Positions 1 through 12,119 of a stretch of DNA of 64,000 bases are shown piece by piece. Made by a program: the position numbers and the translations under genes. Position 1 is the first letter of the stretch. Each line of letters opens with the position of its first letter. Below the pieces are notes generated by a model. The model saw only the letters and a program-made list of their open reading frames with translations, was not told the origin of the DNA and made no database searches. Source of the DNA: Gnetum montanum (taxonomy: Eukaryota; Streptophyta; Gnetopsida; Gnetales; Gnetaceae); assembly GCA_015680685.1 (NCBI GenBank), contig MNCI01037704.1, positions 72,181 through 136,180 of the forward strand. Reading direction: 5' to 3'.

Positions 1-497
1 AATATTGAGATGTCTTTCTGCATCAAACCTTCATTCTGCAAAGACATCTTCTTCTATTGAAAGACATCTTCTTCTATTCTACCTTCAATTCTGCCAAGGT
101 GTCTTTCTTTTCTTGGAGATGTCTTCACTTGATAGTATACATCTATTTTTTCTACAAGATGTCTTCTTTGAAAATAATCCTTCAATGCAAGGCCTTCTTT
201 TTTCCTCTAAGATGAGCTTTGAAGTCTTTATCCTTTGTTCAAGATCTTTGAATTCTTGCATGTTCACTTGAGACCTTGTAGATGACCTTCATCTTTGATT
301 TCTCCTTTTGTCTAAACCAATTTGTTCCTTGTCATTAATGTAGGCTTCATCTTGTTCTCTAAGATCTTCATTTTAACATTTCTTTTCAAGTGTCATCTCA
401 TCTACTTCTTGTGTTTCCAACATACTTTTTCCTACAGTCACACAAACATTCTTGCACTCCATTTTTCTTAACATGTTGACATACCAAAAGGTCAACA
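1..497 (-). mobile_element. Partial 3' LTR of a Ty1/copia-type element
   Basis: The sequence is collinear with the right-hand part of the LTRs at 42231-43423 and 46276-47478. It has the same runs of AAGACATCTTCT-like words and the same terminal block ending GTCAACA at 497. To its right, the minus strand reads AAAAAAGGGGAAGAG, a polypurine tract placed directly before the LTR start. This is therefore the 3' LTR of a minus-strand element cut by the window edge. No coding sequence is expected in it, and the short open frames here are incidental. Confidence 0.75.
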
Positions 498-1970
498 CTC
501 TTCCCCTTTTTTGTGATGCTCAAAACTTAAGAAAATGGGTTAATAGGCATGAAAATATCCAAATACTTCTTCCTCTTTTTGAATAGCATCAAAAAGGATA
601 AAGCACATAAACCTTTCTAAAGTGATATCATGAAAGAGAAATAGCAAATGGAATGCATGACAAAAAAAAACTCTTCCCTTTGTTGAATAAAAGATATTTA
701 AACAAAAAATTCCAATATTTTTCAACTGTAGCCATACCATTGTCACAAGAGATATCCATAGTATCACAATCTTCAAACTCATCGTATAAAAGATATATCA
801 TATTATAGATAAAGCAATTTTAAAGACATCCATATTGAATGTAAGAAACTTGGGAAAGTTTAAGGTACATCATCCAACCATTTTCAACAATACCATAACA
901 TGCCTTCATAACAAAAATATGAATGCTTCTTCCTTTAGATTAGACCTTATAACCAAGAGAGGGCAAAAGTACCCAAGGAAACATATAGTCATAGAAAGCT
1001 GCATTATCATAGAGATGCAAACCTATAAAAAAAAATACCCATCTCTTACCATAATTTTCATAGGGCTGAAGATAATAAAATAAATAGAAGGTACCCCTTA
1101 TTGAAATATAATTTTTGAGCATAGTGGATTAATTAACCTATCTTTTTGAAGTAATAAAGTCATTAGTTAAACCAATATAATATGATTCCAATAGCACTTC
1201 AATCTTCTGGAGACATCATAAAGGTAATTAAATGGCAAGAAAGAAAGGATATGCCTATAAAAGTAAAGTTAAATTCTCATAAAGAAGGACAAATACCAAA
1301 ATCAAAAACAAGCTAATGCCCAAAAATATCCAAGCAAATTCTTAACAACAAGTTGAAACAGTAGCCATGTTTAACCAAAAAATATCACAAGATAAAATAT
1401 CTAAAAATATCTTAATCAATATTTAATTCTACTTTTACCTTGGATACTATACCATACCCTTGCATGACATCAAATCTTGTTCATTTTTGAAATATGATAT
1501 TCTACTACTTGAGTGTTTCTTGGTAGAAGCCTCCAAAGACTCCACCTACATAGATGAGCTCTAAGATGATAATAGATAATGAGAACTAAGCTGCCCCTAC
1601 ACATGTGCAGCTCTCCTTGGTCTTTTAAGATCATCTTGTATTTCTCAAGAAAGAAATATATTACCAAAGTACCACAGTTGTAGATCAATGTTAACATCAA
1701 AAGTGGAGACTAATGTCTCCAATCAATAATAATGATATAATTTTTAGATACATGATCTATCTCATCAATGGATAAACTATGCCAAAGGTCATGAGCTTAG
1801 AAACAATGTACATATCAACATAAGTTCATACCATGCAAGATTGAAAGCAAGATACAAGTCCAAAAGAAATTATTACAAGTACTACATAAAACATTTTCAT
1901 GAAATCAATTGCATAAAGCGCGAAATGAACATAAGAGATACTCTAAACAATGATTCCAAAAAAATTTTGA
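498..1970 (-). mobile_element. Non-coding interior of the same copia-type element
   Basis: The first 100 bases after the LTR (polypurine tract, then GATGCTCAAAACTTAAGAAA, then a CATCAAAAAGGA word) match the interior beside the 3' LTR of the complete copy at 43424 onward. No gag, protease or pol similarity is readable on either strand. The far end is set only by a change of sequence character near 1980. Interior-like sequence may resume at 4690-4850, which would mean that 1981 to about 4680 is an insertion; this is inference. Confidence 0.5.
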
Positions 1971-1980
1971 TCTATACATA

Positions 1981-3544
1981 ACTGTTGGCGACCGTTTGGG
2001 ACACGACCGCCAACGAGTGTCCTCGAACAAGATTTAGGTGCCTGCTGGTCTCTGGCTACACCAAGGCCCAGATACCTCCAAATAACTCAGTAGTTAATGT
2101 GAGTATGTGTGTGTGCTGTTGCGGCATGCGGTTGTGTGCAATGTAACGATTGCGTGTGTGTGAAATACAAATGACTTTACTTTAAAGAGTTTCAGCCAAC
2201 TTTGTCCAGTACTGTGAGTTATTTATAGTTTCCTATTTTGTTCAAACTACCTAGTCTACGCGGTCCCTATAATACCTGCTTGTAACAAATAAAATTTTGC
2301 ATAAACATTTGAGCACAACTCCGCAAATCTACTCCTAATTTTCCCCAGAGAGAGATATAGTTCCACAAGAAAACTAGAAATAGAGCAAGATTCAATGGAA
2401 ATAGGCAGAAAAGAAAAGAAAGCAGATTTGTGTGGACCTCAAATATTTAAACAAGGTAAAATGACACGAGTAAACACTTCGCAATAAAGCTATTCCAAAT
2501 TCAATATCTACGAATTATTCAAACTTCCAAGGCTCAAAACAAGCAATATCTTCAAGACAATCCTACTATGCTACCAAAAACTGCTGCGTAAACTACCACG
2601 TACGAGACTCCATTTTGGCTAGACAATAGATGTCAACGATTGCATTTAAACAGAACCTTTAAAAGACTTGACAATTTCTGATTGAAATAACACGGAAAAT
2701 CACTTTAAAGATAAAGAAGTTATTCTGGTCCCATCAAAATACAAAAGATTCTCTGAACCCTCTTGACTATCAAATTGTTCCATGGCGTGACTACAAACAG
2801 AGGCTCTCTTCCAACAACCCAATAGCAGTTCCCAAATGTTTCACAATAATGAAATTCACTACTAAAATGCTCTCAAGGCTTTTAATCACTAGCGCTTCTA
2901 TGGCAAAATTTTAACAGAAATTTCTATCGGGCAACAAGAACAACAAGAGCAATCTAAAAATCAAAAAATTACTTGCCAAGGATGATACTATCTAAACCAC
3001 TAGCTAAGCAATTTAAACAAAACAAAAAATGAAATGCATAACTCACACGACCATAACAAAGAGGCTGAAATCTTTATCCTAGCAAGCCATCTTGTAAACA
3101 ATCTTCTTTACAAATCTTCCAAGTGTGATGATGATGCTCCTTCTTGATGTGTTCTTCCTCTCTTTTTTTTCTTTTCCTTGACCCTTGAAGCCTATTTATA
3201 GGATTCCAAGGTAGGTAGGGAAGTTACATTTTTTAAAAATATCTTGCCTAACTTTTCTCCTAAGTAACTTGAACAACCAATAGGAGATTACTTACTAACA
3301 ACCTAGCTAACTTTACTCCCAAGTAACTTGGACAACAAGTTAGGAAGTATTTAACTTAAAGAGTTAGGAGGTTGGGGAATAAATAAATATTGTTTTAAAA
3401 GTAATTCCATCAATCCCATATAATGGTTCACAAATATATCAATATGAGGCTCTTAATGTTTTAATGACAAGGTGATAATGCAACATTTACCTTGGAATAA
3501 ATGTTTTTATACCTTGTTATTAAATATAAAGTAAAACAAAAATG
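1981..3544 (-). other. LTR-like AT-rich unit, unclassified
   Basis: There is no credible coding frame. On the minus strand a TATA box (TATAAATA, complement of 3193-3200) is followed by long T-rich untranslated-looking sequence, and the unit ends near 1983 with a CA dinucleotide inside a short hairpin (GTTGGCG at 1984-1990 pairs with CGCCAAC at 2008-2014). This resembles an LTR with a U3-R boundary, but I found neither a partner copy nor a primer-binding site. 3216-3544 holds nothing I can name. Confidence 0.25.
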
Positions 3545-4260
3545 ACCGAAAGAAACCAAATTCCAACTTAAATCCTGAATGCAAGGGCGCTAGACTTGGA
3601 ACAGTTAACAAATATTCTTGAAATATCCCGCTTCTTTCCAGGATCGTCAGCAACCACCGCCGTGAGAGAAGGCTCAGCAGCTGCATCCGGCATCGTTACT
3701 TCGTCTAATACTAGAGGAAGATCTGGAAATAGACTCCATTCACAAGACAAATTGCCCTGAATCGTGGGGTTTCGGTTGCAAGAATTAATTTATTTTGCCC
3801 CAAATTTTCCAGGGCTATCCTGTGCTTCCACGTTTTTGTAATTTGTTCTTTCAAATTTCCGCCATTGATTTCAAATTTTAGGGCCATCACGTTGCGGATC
3901 AATTGCCACGGTAGAGCACCCTTTGCTTTTTCTTTAGAACTCACCAGTGAAGATTCATTAGCGCAGCATCTGTGCGGAGGTCTCGGTGGCTCCATTTGCC
4001 CTGTCACGGGCGTCCAACGTTGTTTACGATTCACTGTTTTTCTTCTCTAAAAAAAACGATGTCTATTTTCAGCTTGATCGGGGCGGCGCGCGTCAGCATC
4101 ATCAGAGGCAGGCAGACCAAGAAACCAGCTGCATAACTTGAATTCAGAAATGAGTCCTGCAAAAGAAATTTTAGCACAACGCGGCCAGTAGAACTGCCGC
4201 TGGTTTGAGGTTGAAAGATCATCCGATTTTCTCTGTAACAGCAAACCATTTCAGGGTAAA
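3545..4260 (-). pseudogene. GC-richer island, possible fragment of a host gene
   Basis: Base composition rises compared with both sides, and CpG dinucleotides are kept (for example GGCGGCGCGCG near 4081). Minus-strand frames are open at 4244-4047, 4034-3711 and 3750-3568. The last encodes a short acidic peptide rich in Ala and Val that ends in a KKRDISRIF-like segment. None has a domain I recognise. The frames overlap in different phases, so at most one is real or they are exons. A GTGAGT donor-like word occurs on the minus strand near 3945. It could equally be the U3 of an unknown LTR. Function is unknown. Confidence 0.2.
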
Positions 4261-5161
4261 AACCCTTGCATTCCTCTGCGCGATTCCTGCATTTTTTGGC
4301 AACGAAAAACTAATATTCTTTTGGATTATTTTTCCTGTCTTTCATTGTGCATAAGAGCTGGAACTGTGTCTATTTTTTCTTTTGTCATTAAAACATTATT
4401 CACTCCTTATAACTTTGATATTTTCCTTGATTCCCTGTAAACAGGATCGGTTCTTTTACCTCTTCACTTATTTTCCATCCTTCATTTTTCAAAGGAGCAT
4501 GATAAATTTTCCTTACCATTAAAACAAATTTATCTTCCTTCAACTATTCTTCTTGAATATCAAAGTATAAAATATCATTTAACCACAAACACCATGTATA
4601 TTTCTCTTGAATATCCCTTGTGACTTTATTCATATTTTATCATCTTGCTGCTCCATGAAATGGCTAAATGTATCAACAATAACATTCCATAAATAATGTA
4701 AGTGTGAATCAAAATAATTTGAACTTCTCAAATCATGTACTTATAAATTTTCTAGCAAGCAAAGAAAGGAAAACTTACCTTGACTTACCTTTCTTATAGG
4801 TGAGAAGAGAAGATTAATGGAGTTTGAGATTAGTGTAGCAACTAAAAAATTTGGTCACTGGAAAACTGAACTCAATGTAATAGCTTTAACCCCAAATCCC
4901 TAGGGCCTCCAAAAAATGTGATCCAAGGTGCCTTGGATGATCTAGTAGATCACCCAAGGACTTACAAAATGGAAAAAAGGGCATTCAAAGAATAAAAATG
5001 CAATGTAGATCTAAGAAAATAAATGGAATAAAACTGAACAAATAAATCTATCTTGCACATAAATAAAATTATAAACTTTATTTTAAAATAAGTAAAGAGT
5101 GCTTAAAGAAATGTATACAAAAATATGCCTGAGGTAGCATGGAGGGTTCACTTCAATGGGG
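4261..5161. other. Gene-free AT-rich stretch with a copia-interior relic
   Basis: I see no coding sequence. 4690-4850 resembles 44460-44590 of the complete copia-type element. Both have an ATCAAAATAATTT word, then CTTATAAA/TTTATAAA, then the identical 12-mer AAACTTACCTTG (4771-4782 and 44531-44542), then an AAGATTAATG word. The rest is plain AT-rich sequence. Confidence 0.35.
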
Positions 5162-5261
5162 GCTTGAAATTCATTGCTCCACAATATAGATGCTCCACGA
5201 ATCCAAATACTTTTGAACCTTTGTTGCTCCTTGCACCAAAACTATAGGGGAGGTGTTATAA

Positions 5262-5310
5262 GGGGGTGTAATAATGGCTATCAGGGGTGTAATAATGGCT
5301 ATGGGGGGTA
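5262..5310. repeat. Two-copy 20-22 bp tandem repeat
   Basis: The word GGGGTGTAATAATGGCTAT occurs twice in tandem and is followed by a third truncated GGGGGGTAACAAT unit. It sits in a G-rich patch of an otherwise AT-rich, gene-free stretch. Confidence 0.7.
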
Positions 5311-5629
5311 ACAATTGCCCAACAAGGGGGTTCCATGATGGATAGATCCTAGAAGCTATGTTTTTGCAAGTTTGCAAGAGCTCTTGAATGCTACAAATGC
5401 CAAAGTATGAAAATGCTAAGGGGGTGGAACCTGAAAATATTATTTAGGATTGGTTTATATAGGGTTTTGGCCTTAATTTCTAGTACAAATTCACTATAAT
5501 TTGATTGCAAATTGGTTGCAAATCCTGGCTACGTTTCAAGTGGGGTAGGTACCAAAATTTGGGGGTTACCATATATAGTAAGTGTCATATCCTAATGGCC
5601 ATTCTATTTACTAAAAATAGTAATAGTGG

Positions 5630-5830
5630 GATGGCTTCTATGTTGGGAGCAAATCTTCTATGTTGGGGTAAGTCTTCAACACTATAGGAAGATCCTCCAA
5701 GCTAGGTGGAGATCTTCCATGCTGGGGGGATGGCTTCCACGTTGAGGGCACATCTTCCATGCTATGCATGTAGTCTCCACACTAGGAGATGAAGTTTCCA
5801 TGCTAAGGGGAAAGGTTAGACCCCTCCACA
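5630..5830. repeat. Degenerate ~20 bp tandem array
   Basis: About nine imperfect units of roughly 19-22 bases are built around ATCTTCCATGCTGGGGG-like words. They run back to back, with units beginning near 5631, 5653, 5690, 5710 and 5750. The open frames here are by-products of the repeat. The array is followed directly by a different 36-bp array. Confidence 0.6.
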
Positions 5831-5844
5831 TTGGGGGTAGGGCA

Positions 5845-5952
5845 GATCCACCCCCATGCATCCTAGCTAGAGGTAGCGGTGAGCTTTACTCCCATGCGTC
5901 CTAGCTAGGGTTAGGTGATCTTTACCCCCATTCATCCTAGTTGGGGGTAGGT
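5845..5952. repeat. Three-copy 36 bp tandem repeat
   Basis: Units at 5845-5880, 5881-5916 and 5917-5952 are each exactly 36 bases. They share CCCCATGC/TTCATCCTAG and end in AGGT or CGGT. Differences between units are mostly transitions. Confidence 0.85.
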
Positions 5953-7198
5953 GTCTTCAGTGTAGAAAATGCTATAGCCCTCATAAAATCCATCAAAATG
6001 CTAATTTTGGCATCCCAAAAGGCTCTTTTAACCAACACCTTCCGACCCCAATCCCCACACCCCGCCTCCCCCACCTCCCAAGCCCAAATATAGACATTTG
6101 GGGGATGAGACTTTGACCACTTACGAGGTAATTTTTAGTCCCAGAAGTGTGGAATATGTGAAGTTGCCCCTCAAGGACTACAATCTACACATTTATAATG
6201 AAATATTACCTCAAGTTTCATGGGATGGGGTTACAAAGGTTATAACATATAAATTTGTTGGTGTTTTAATGATCCCTCTTTGTTGGTGTCTAGAGGAATG
6301 ACTCGAGAGGCATCAACAAAGAAAATGAAACACCACTACAAATCCACCATCAACATTCCCTCTCCTCACTTGATTCAATCATGTGAAACCATGCCAAATA
6401 GTGCTTGTGATAATGGGATAAGGGAATGATAACAATAATGGTGTTATAGCGAATTGGTTAAGAAGGCTAACAATGCATTTCAAGCATTGACACCATGGTT
6501 GTGATATGGCACTGAAATGTTGTGTCTATTAATAGTTTTTGACATTCCATACATTAAGGTATTGGTCACTTGATGAATGCATTTAAGGATCCAACCCCTC
6601 GCTTCAAGGATTTTTTCGACCACTAAGCTCCTCCCTTTGTATGTTTAGAGTCGTTAATTTTTTCTCTTGCTCTTCATAGGTCATTCTAGCTTCTTCGTAG
6701 CTTGCTTTCCTTCTTTATGTATTTAGTTATTTATTTTGTGGGATAAAACCTTCATTGGGTTTCTTTGCCAAGGCTGGTTTGATTTCATTTTCTTGCAAAA
6801 TGAGGTGTGTTACATCCAGCAGACTGAATGCTAGAGCATGACAAAGGAGATGTTACATGGCCACAATGCATGAGTGTCAAACATTAGGCAATGTTATTCC
6901 TTAGGGTATGGAAGGTTATAATAAGGTTATAGGGTTGGGTTCAGGGAGAGGTACTAGATGGAGGGAAATAGTACAAGCATCCTTAGCACAGCTGGACAAG
7001 CTCACCGAATCATGCACATCAAGGTCACGTGGTGACTTTCTGCAGTGATGAGTTGCACCCTTGCAATGGTTTCAAGCTTCATCTTGCAAACACAACTCCA
7101 AAAAGAATAGAAAACCAAGCAAACAAAGCATGTTATAACATTACAATGCATATGGGTCACATAAAATGATAAAACAAAACTACCCAGGTCATCAATGT
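5953..7198. other. Gene-free stretch
   Basis: A C-rich patch (6040-6090) and a 67-codon open frame at 6098-6301 with no recognisable domain are all that stands out. I see no retroelement protein similarity or RNA gene. Confidence 0.4.
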
Positions 7199-7343
7199 TG
7201 CCAGTTTAAGGTCGTGGTATGCCATAATACCAGTTAAAGGCCTTGGCAAGCTATGTTGCCAGTTTAAGATCATAGTGGACCGTGGTGCCAATTTAAGATG
7301 ATAGTTGATTGTGGTGCCAATTTAATGTCATAGTGGACCATTG
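7199..7343 (-). repeat. 29-bp tandem repeat, five copies (Tat/Ogre-like spacer)
   Basis: Copies start at 7199, 7228, 7257, 7286 and 7315, an exact 29-base period. Each begins TGCCAGTTTAAG or a close variant and ends with a GTGGACCGTGG-like part. The same unit family recurs at 9845-9998 and, in reverse orientation, at 63182-63330. At both places it lies downstream of a Tat/Ogre-like gag or gag-protease region, so it belongs to the element and not to the host. Confidence 0.85.
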
Positions 7344-9844
7344 ATATCATTTGTTGACTACATGAAACAACCAACCATAATAGGACATCATCATTATAGC
7401 ATAGGAAAATCTATGCAATGTGTATCATACTCACAAAGTTTTGTAGCTCATTCATTGTGCCAAACAAAGAGAGAAAGATAAAGCATGCAGGCTCACTTGT
7501 TGTAGATCATCAAAGTCATCAACATTGGTCATTTATTGTAACCTAGCAACCATGGTAGACAACACTGCAAAAAAACATGTGAGTGTTAAGCATTATCAAG
7601 GTTGTATGATGGCTTTAATGTCATATAACAAGGGCTTGATGCAGTCTTGAGTAGGTTTAAGTTCCGATGAGGAACTTGGTTTGATGTGTTTTCTCCTCAC
7701 CATTGTGGTCTTAGATGAGAATTTCAACTAGGGGACCCTCTATGATATTTGTGGCTTTGAGGCTAATGGTCATTAGGCTACTTCTGGGCACTATGGATAT
7801 AGAGTACAATGGTTTCAAGGTCTTAAGATTTGGATATTTAAGGTCAGCTTTGTCTAATAACATCACAAGAGGGGTTTATTTAGGCCTTAAGGCCAGTCAA
7901 ATCCACTTCCTCACTAATTCCTACATGATAGTATAAGCACATCAAGTGGCAACTGTGTAACAACATGATAAAAATTGATAAAACCAATAAAATAATGCGA
8001 ACAATAATGCAAAATACTATGGTAATAATGCATAAATGAAATAAAATGTTGAAACAAAGGTCATACAAGCATCCAAGTAGTGTCAACAAAGGCTATAAGG
8101 CAATACAAGGTAATGCAAGGTTAAACATGGTTATACTTTTGCAAATTTAAAGCCTTGCACGCTGTGGTGTTGCCAGTTTTACTGGGCAAGGTTACTATAA
8201 GGCAGAAGTAAGGTAGAACTTAATAAAGCAAGATAAGATTGAGTAAAAACATTGTAAAGATGAGATAAAATTGAAGAAGAAAAAATGGAATACGATAAAC
8301 TAGGTGACAACATATGCAGATGATCTTGAATTTAGTATATGTTTAACAATGTTTATATATATATTATTTTTATTTTTACTTTTTTTATTACTATTTCAAT
8401 AATTATAAAAAGGGATCTTATGGAATATGAAGTTAAAGTTTATGAAGTGTGAAATAAAGTCAACCCAGCCTTTCCTGCCTATGGGGTAGTATTATATTAA
8501 AGATGTGTTAAAAAAAACAACATAAAAAATAAATAAAGTAAGAATAAAATTTTCAGAGGCCGGGTTGGCCCTACGATGGGCTGTGCAGGTGGTGCAGGCC
8601 TGGGAATGGCAGGTGGTGGATAGTCGGGCCACGCCCAGAGCGGTTGCACTGCCACGCAACAATCAGCAACCCCGTACAGCGGCAACGGGTGGCGTCAAAG
8701 GGTGGTACTGCCCTCACGGGCCAACACAGTCATACGTAGGGGTACACTGCCCTGATTTTTCTTTTCTATATATATATATATAATTTTTTTCAGTCCAAGG
8801 GGCCTAAGAGACATGTGCAGCTGTTCTTGCAGAGTAGGCGGCCCGCAGGCGATCAAAAGATGACGGTACGGTGAGCAAGCGAAGTGGTACAGGCCTACGG
8901 AGGTGCAGGGTGAGGAGAATGACATGGTGTGAGTTCACCCCAATTGCAGGGCTGCACGGCCTTTGGCACATGTGGCCACTCTCACGGCCACCCCTAGGCA
9001 GGCCTGTGTGCCTTGCAGGCCATGTGGCCTTGAATTTTTTTTTTTTATATTTATATATAGTTAAGGCTATTTCTAAAAACCCTTCTCAGTTTTCTATAAA
9101 TGATCAGATGTCACCGAAACCAAGGGATTGAGACGGATAAACATTTGAGATAAGTGACGTTCATTATGCTAACATAAATTAGTCAAAATATATGGATATC
9201 CATGAAATGGCACAATACTTGTATGGAAGTTTCAAAATGAATAATAATAAGCCTTATTTCTTACATGCTATGGTATTATGTAGAATGAAATTCTTGAATG
9301 TAAATGATTGTCGTTTCTAAATCTTATGTAGTTTCAGCACCTACATGACACTTCCTAGTATCCCTTATGATGAGGAGCTCAATGTCTTTACTTTTTAGTA
9401 AAGGGGCCTACGCTTAGTGCCTTTCCCAATGGAATATTACTTTGTATAATAATTTGGTGCTTCTATCATGTAAGGCAATTGTCAACATTATGAAATCCTA
9501 AGATTAAGGGGATTTGCAATGATGATATAGCATCCTTTGGTATTTTGTTGAGAGATATGTGTCCTTAATCTTTCCTTTCACAATAATGATGTGTCATTAT
9601 CTCTCTTAAATTGGCCTTGGACCATAGGTTTTAATTGTATCTATGTTCCTATGTTTTTCTATGTTTCACATGTTCATGTAAACATAAATGTTAAAGGTTA
9701 CAAGGATATAAAGTGAAGCTAATAAGTAAAATATGACCTTTGCGAATCTTGCAATAAGGTGAATTGGCCACAACATTAGTATAAGGGTAAAAATAAGAGG
9801 TCATTATGCTTACTAGTTTTAATTCTTGGTATGTCATTCCTTCA
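7344..9844 (-). mobile_element. Spacer of the minus-strand Tat/Ogre-like element
   Basis: No protease, RT or integrase similarity is readable. Two stray copies of the 29-bp unit lie at 8140-8190 (TGCCAGTTTTA at 8171). A sharply GC-richer island sits at 8540-9040. By position this is the 3' side of the element whose gag is at 9990-11959. The 3' LTR boundary was not found. Confidence 0.45.
8540..9040. other. GC-rich island flanked by TA and T runs
   Basis: GGCC, GCAGGC and CACGGCC words recur throughout, in strong contrast with the AT-rich surroundings. A (TA)n run at 8767-8782 interrupts it, and a poly-T plus TATATTTATATATAG follows at 9027-9061. Open frames occur on both strands because of composition, and none resembles a protein family. 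It may be the U3 of an inserted LTR with its TATA box near 9046, in plus orientation. Confidence 0.4.
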
Positions 9845-9998
9845 CCAATTTCAAACCTTGGGAAGCCATAAAATTGCCAGTTTAAGGCTATAGCAAGTCA
9901 TAGGCTTCACTAGTTTTAGGACTTAGCAAGCTATCATGCCAATTTTAGGCCTTAGCAGGCCTTGGTGCTAGTTTAAGACCTTGGCAGGCCATGAGGTA
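9845..9998 (-). repeat. 29-bp tandem repeat, second array
   Basis: About five units; the AGTTTTA core falls at 9847, 9879, 9912, 9941 and 9970, so the spacing is 29 except where units carry 3-4 base insertions. The consensus begins TGCCAGTTTTAGGCCTTAGC. The array starts just past the readable end of gag on the minus strand, so in this copy it replaces the protease/pol part. Confidence 0.8.
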
Positions 9999-11959
9999 TG
10001 TACCATTTGACATCCATGGATGAGGATATGGTGTAGGAGTTATTTTTGATTCTTGGAGAGCTGGGATCATTCATTACTAACTCTCTGTGGTTTATCATAT
10101 GTTGGAGGTTATTCTTTATTTCTAGGAAAAAATCAGTGTCATGAGCAGCCATTTGATGATAATGGCAATACCTATCTAGTCTAAAGTAATTCGATAACTT
10201 AGGATCATCTTTGGTAGCTATCGTTGGGTCTCTAGTTATGCCACAAAGATGATCATACCTCTTATGAGCTTCTTCAAATAGTTGCTTATTGTATACAATT
10301 ATCTTTAAACAACTATTCTAGAAGATTAGAGGGCTTCATAGGCAACCTAGTGTAGTAAGATTGATCCTTCCATCCAAAGTTTGGTCTTGGTTGATTTGGG
10401 GCATAGGAAGTAGATGGTTGTGATGAGTCAAGGGATGTGTTGCATGGTGGTGATCCCCTCCTCTTTGCTTGTTTTGGTGCTTTTGCTACTACAACCATGG
10501 TTGTATGTTCTTGCTTGGTTTTGTTTCTATCCCTTGATGCATGTTGATTTTTATAAGCCACATAAACTAGGTTGTTACTGACCTCAACTGCCTCCTCAAT
10601 CTTCTTGCTTTGTGAGAAGGCTTGGCTTAGTGACCAAGGATCTAGGTAGTACATCTTTGACTTGATAAAGTCATTTACTGCATCGTCATAGATGGCCAAG
10701 AGGTGTGTTTTAGAAATAGGTTCTAAAATATCATTAAGTATTAAGTTCCACCTCTAAATGAGCCTTTTGACTGGTTCAAGTGGCTTCTGGCTCACCTTCA
10801 TCAATTGGTCCAATGTGGCATTCAAATTCAAGTTGTATTTGAAGTAGCTGACAAATTGGCTAATCAAGTCATTAAGGGAAGAGATGAAATCCCTAGGAAA
10901 GGTTTCATACCAATCTAGAGCCTTATCCTTGAGAGATATTGAAAAAATTCTCAATACTATATGAGGCCAAGCTTTCAAGAAGAGGCACTCAAATCATAAG
11001 GTTACTAGATGTGCAGTGGGATCCCCTTCACCATTGTATTTGTTGAAGTTTAGAATAGGTAGTCGTTTGTGCAAGGTTATTTGAGGTACCATAGGACTTA
11101 TAGGATCATCTTGGTAAAAATCTAAAACTTTGACCATCTGAGTTGTATTGACTTTAATTTTTTGCAGCTCTTTGCTAAGGTCTTGGATCATTTCGAAAGC
11201 TTGATCCAAGCCTTGGGGAATCCATATGGGCTATAGTATTTACATTGATGATTGAGAAAGAAGTTGTGAGACTTATGGTTGAAAGGCTTGTGGCCTCGCG
11301 ATAGGCTGCAGTATTAAAGGAAGAGTTTGGGTTATGGTGGTCATAGGTGGGCTAAACAAGGAAAAGGATGTTTGTGTCGAAACCTAAGGTACAAAGGAGA
11401 CAAATGAGGTTTGAGATGCTTGTGTTGCTTGGGGTCCCAATGAGGGTCCCACTAGCATGACAAAGGAAGATAATGATGTACATATCACCATGGCTAGATG
11501 AACGAAGTTAGGTTATCTAGCAAAGGGTACCGATGAGAATAAGGAAGTGAATTGGGACACAAGTTGTGTCTAGTGTGTGGCAATGATGGATATGGACCCA
11601 AACATGATAGGATGGATAGGAGGAGAGTTGGGTTGAGGGACTTGTTCCATAAAAGAGGTAAGAGATGTGGAGTTGGATGTGGTTTTTTGGAAATTCAAAG
11701 ATTGGAAAAGACTTCCAACGAAGGTATCAGACCCTTTTTCAGCCTCAAACTCATCTTCTTCTCCTTGACTATCCTTTGAACCAATTATCTCACTAGACTC
11801 ATCAACCTCTATGAGTTGTATGAACATTTGGGCATAGAAGTCGATAAGGGAAATTTGGTCATAAGGGGATGGAATGTATTCTTCCCCATCCCAGCATATG
11901 ATTTTAAATTGATGCTTAGCATTAGATTTGAAGCATGGTTTCAATAGACCAACTTGCAT
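9990..11959 (-). pseudogene. Tat/Ogre-like Ty3/gypsy gag (decayed)
   Basis: This is the nucleocapsid/capsid precursor of a Ty3/gypsy element. The minus strand reads, in order, an acidic N-terminal region (11959-11570), then a capsid segment with PILNFNKYNGEGDP and KALDWYETFPRDFIS (about 11080-10860), then a DFIKSKMYYLDPWSLSQAF segment (about 10690-10600), a Lys/Pro-rich stretch, and finally a CHYHQMAAHDTDFFLEIK region near 10130 that corresponds to the Cys/His element of Tat/Ogre gag with its last Cys replaced. Stops and frame changes break it at several points. The plus-strand copy at 59116-61600 is clearly homologous (FIKYNGEGNP, DFIKSQLYYLALRSLSQAF). Confidence 0.85.
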
Positions 11960-12119
11960 ATTAGCATAGAGGAAATTGTAGAACTCCTCATTGATAACTA
12001 CAAAATTTGAACTTTTACCTCTTTGCCTAAGTAATTGCCTTCATTCTATGACTATGAGGTCTTTCAGGTCATAAACTTAAACTGAATCTTGGCTAGATAC
12101 CATATATGTCAAGTTAAGA

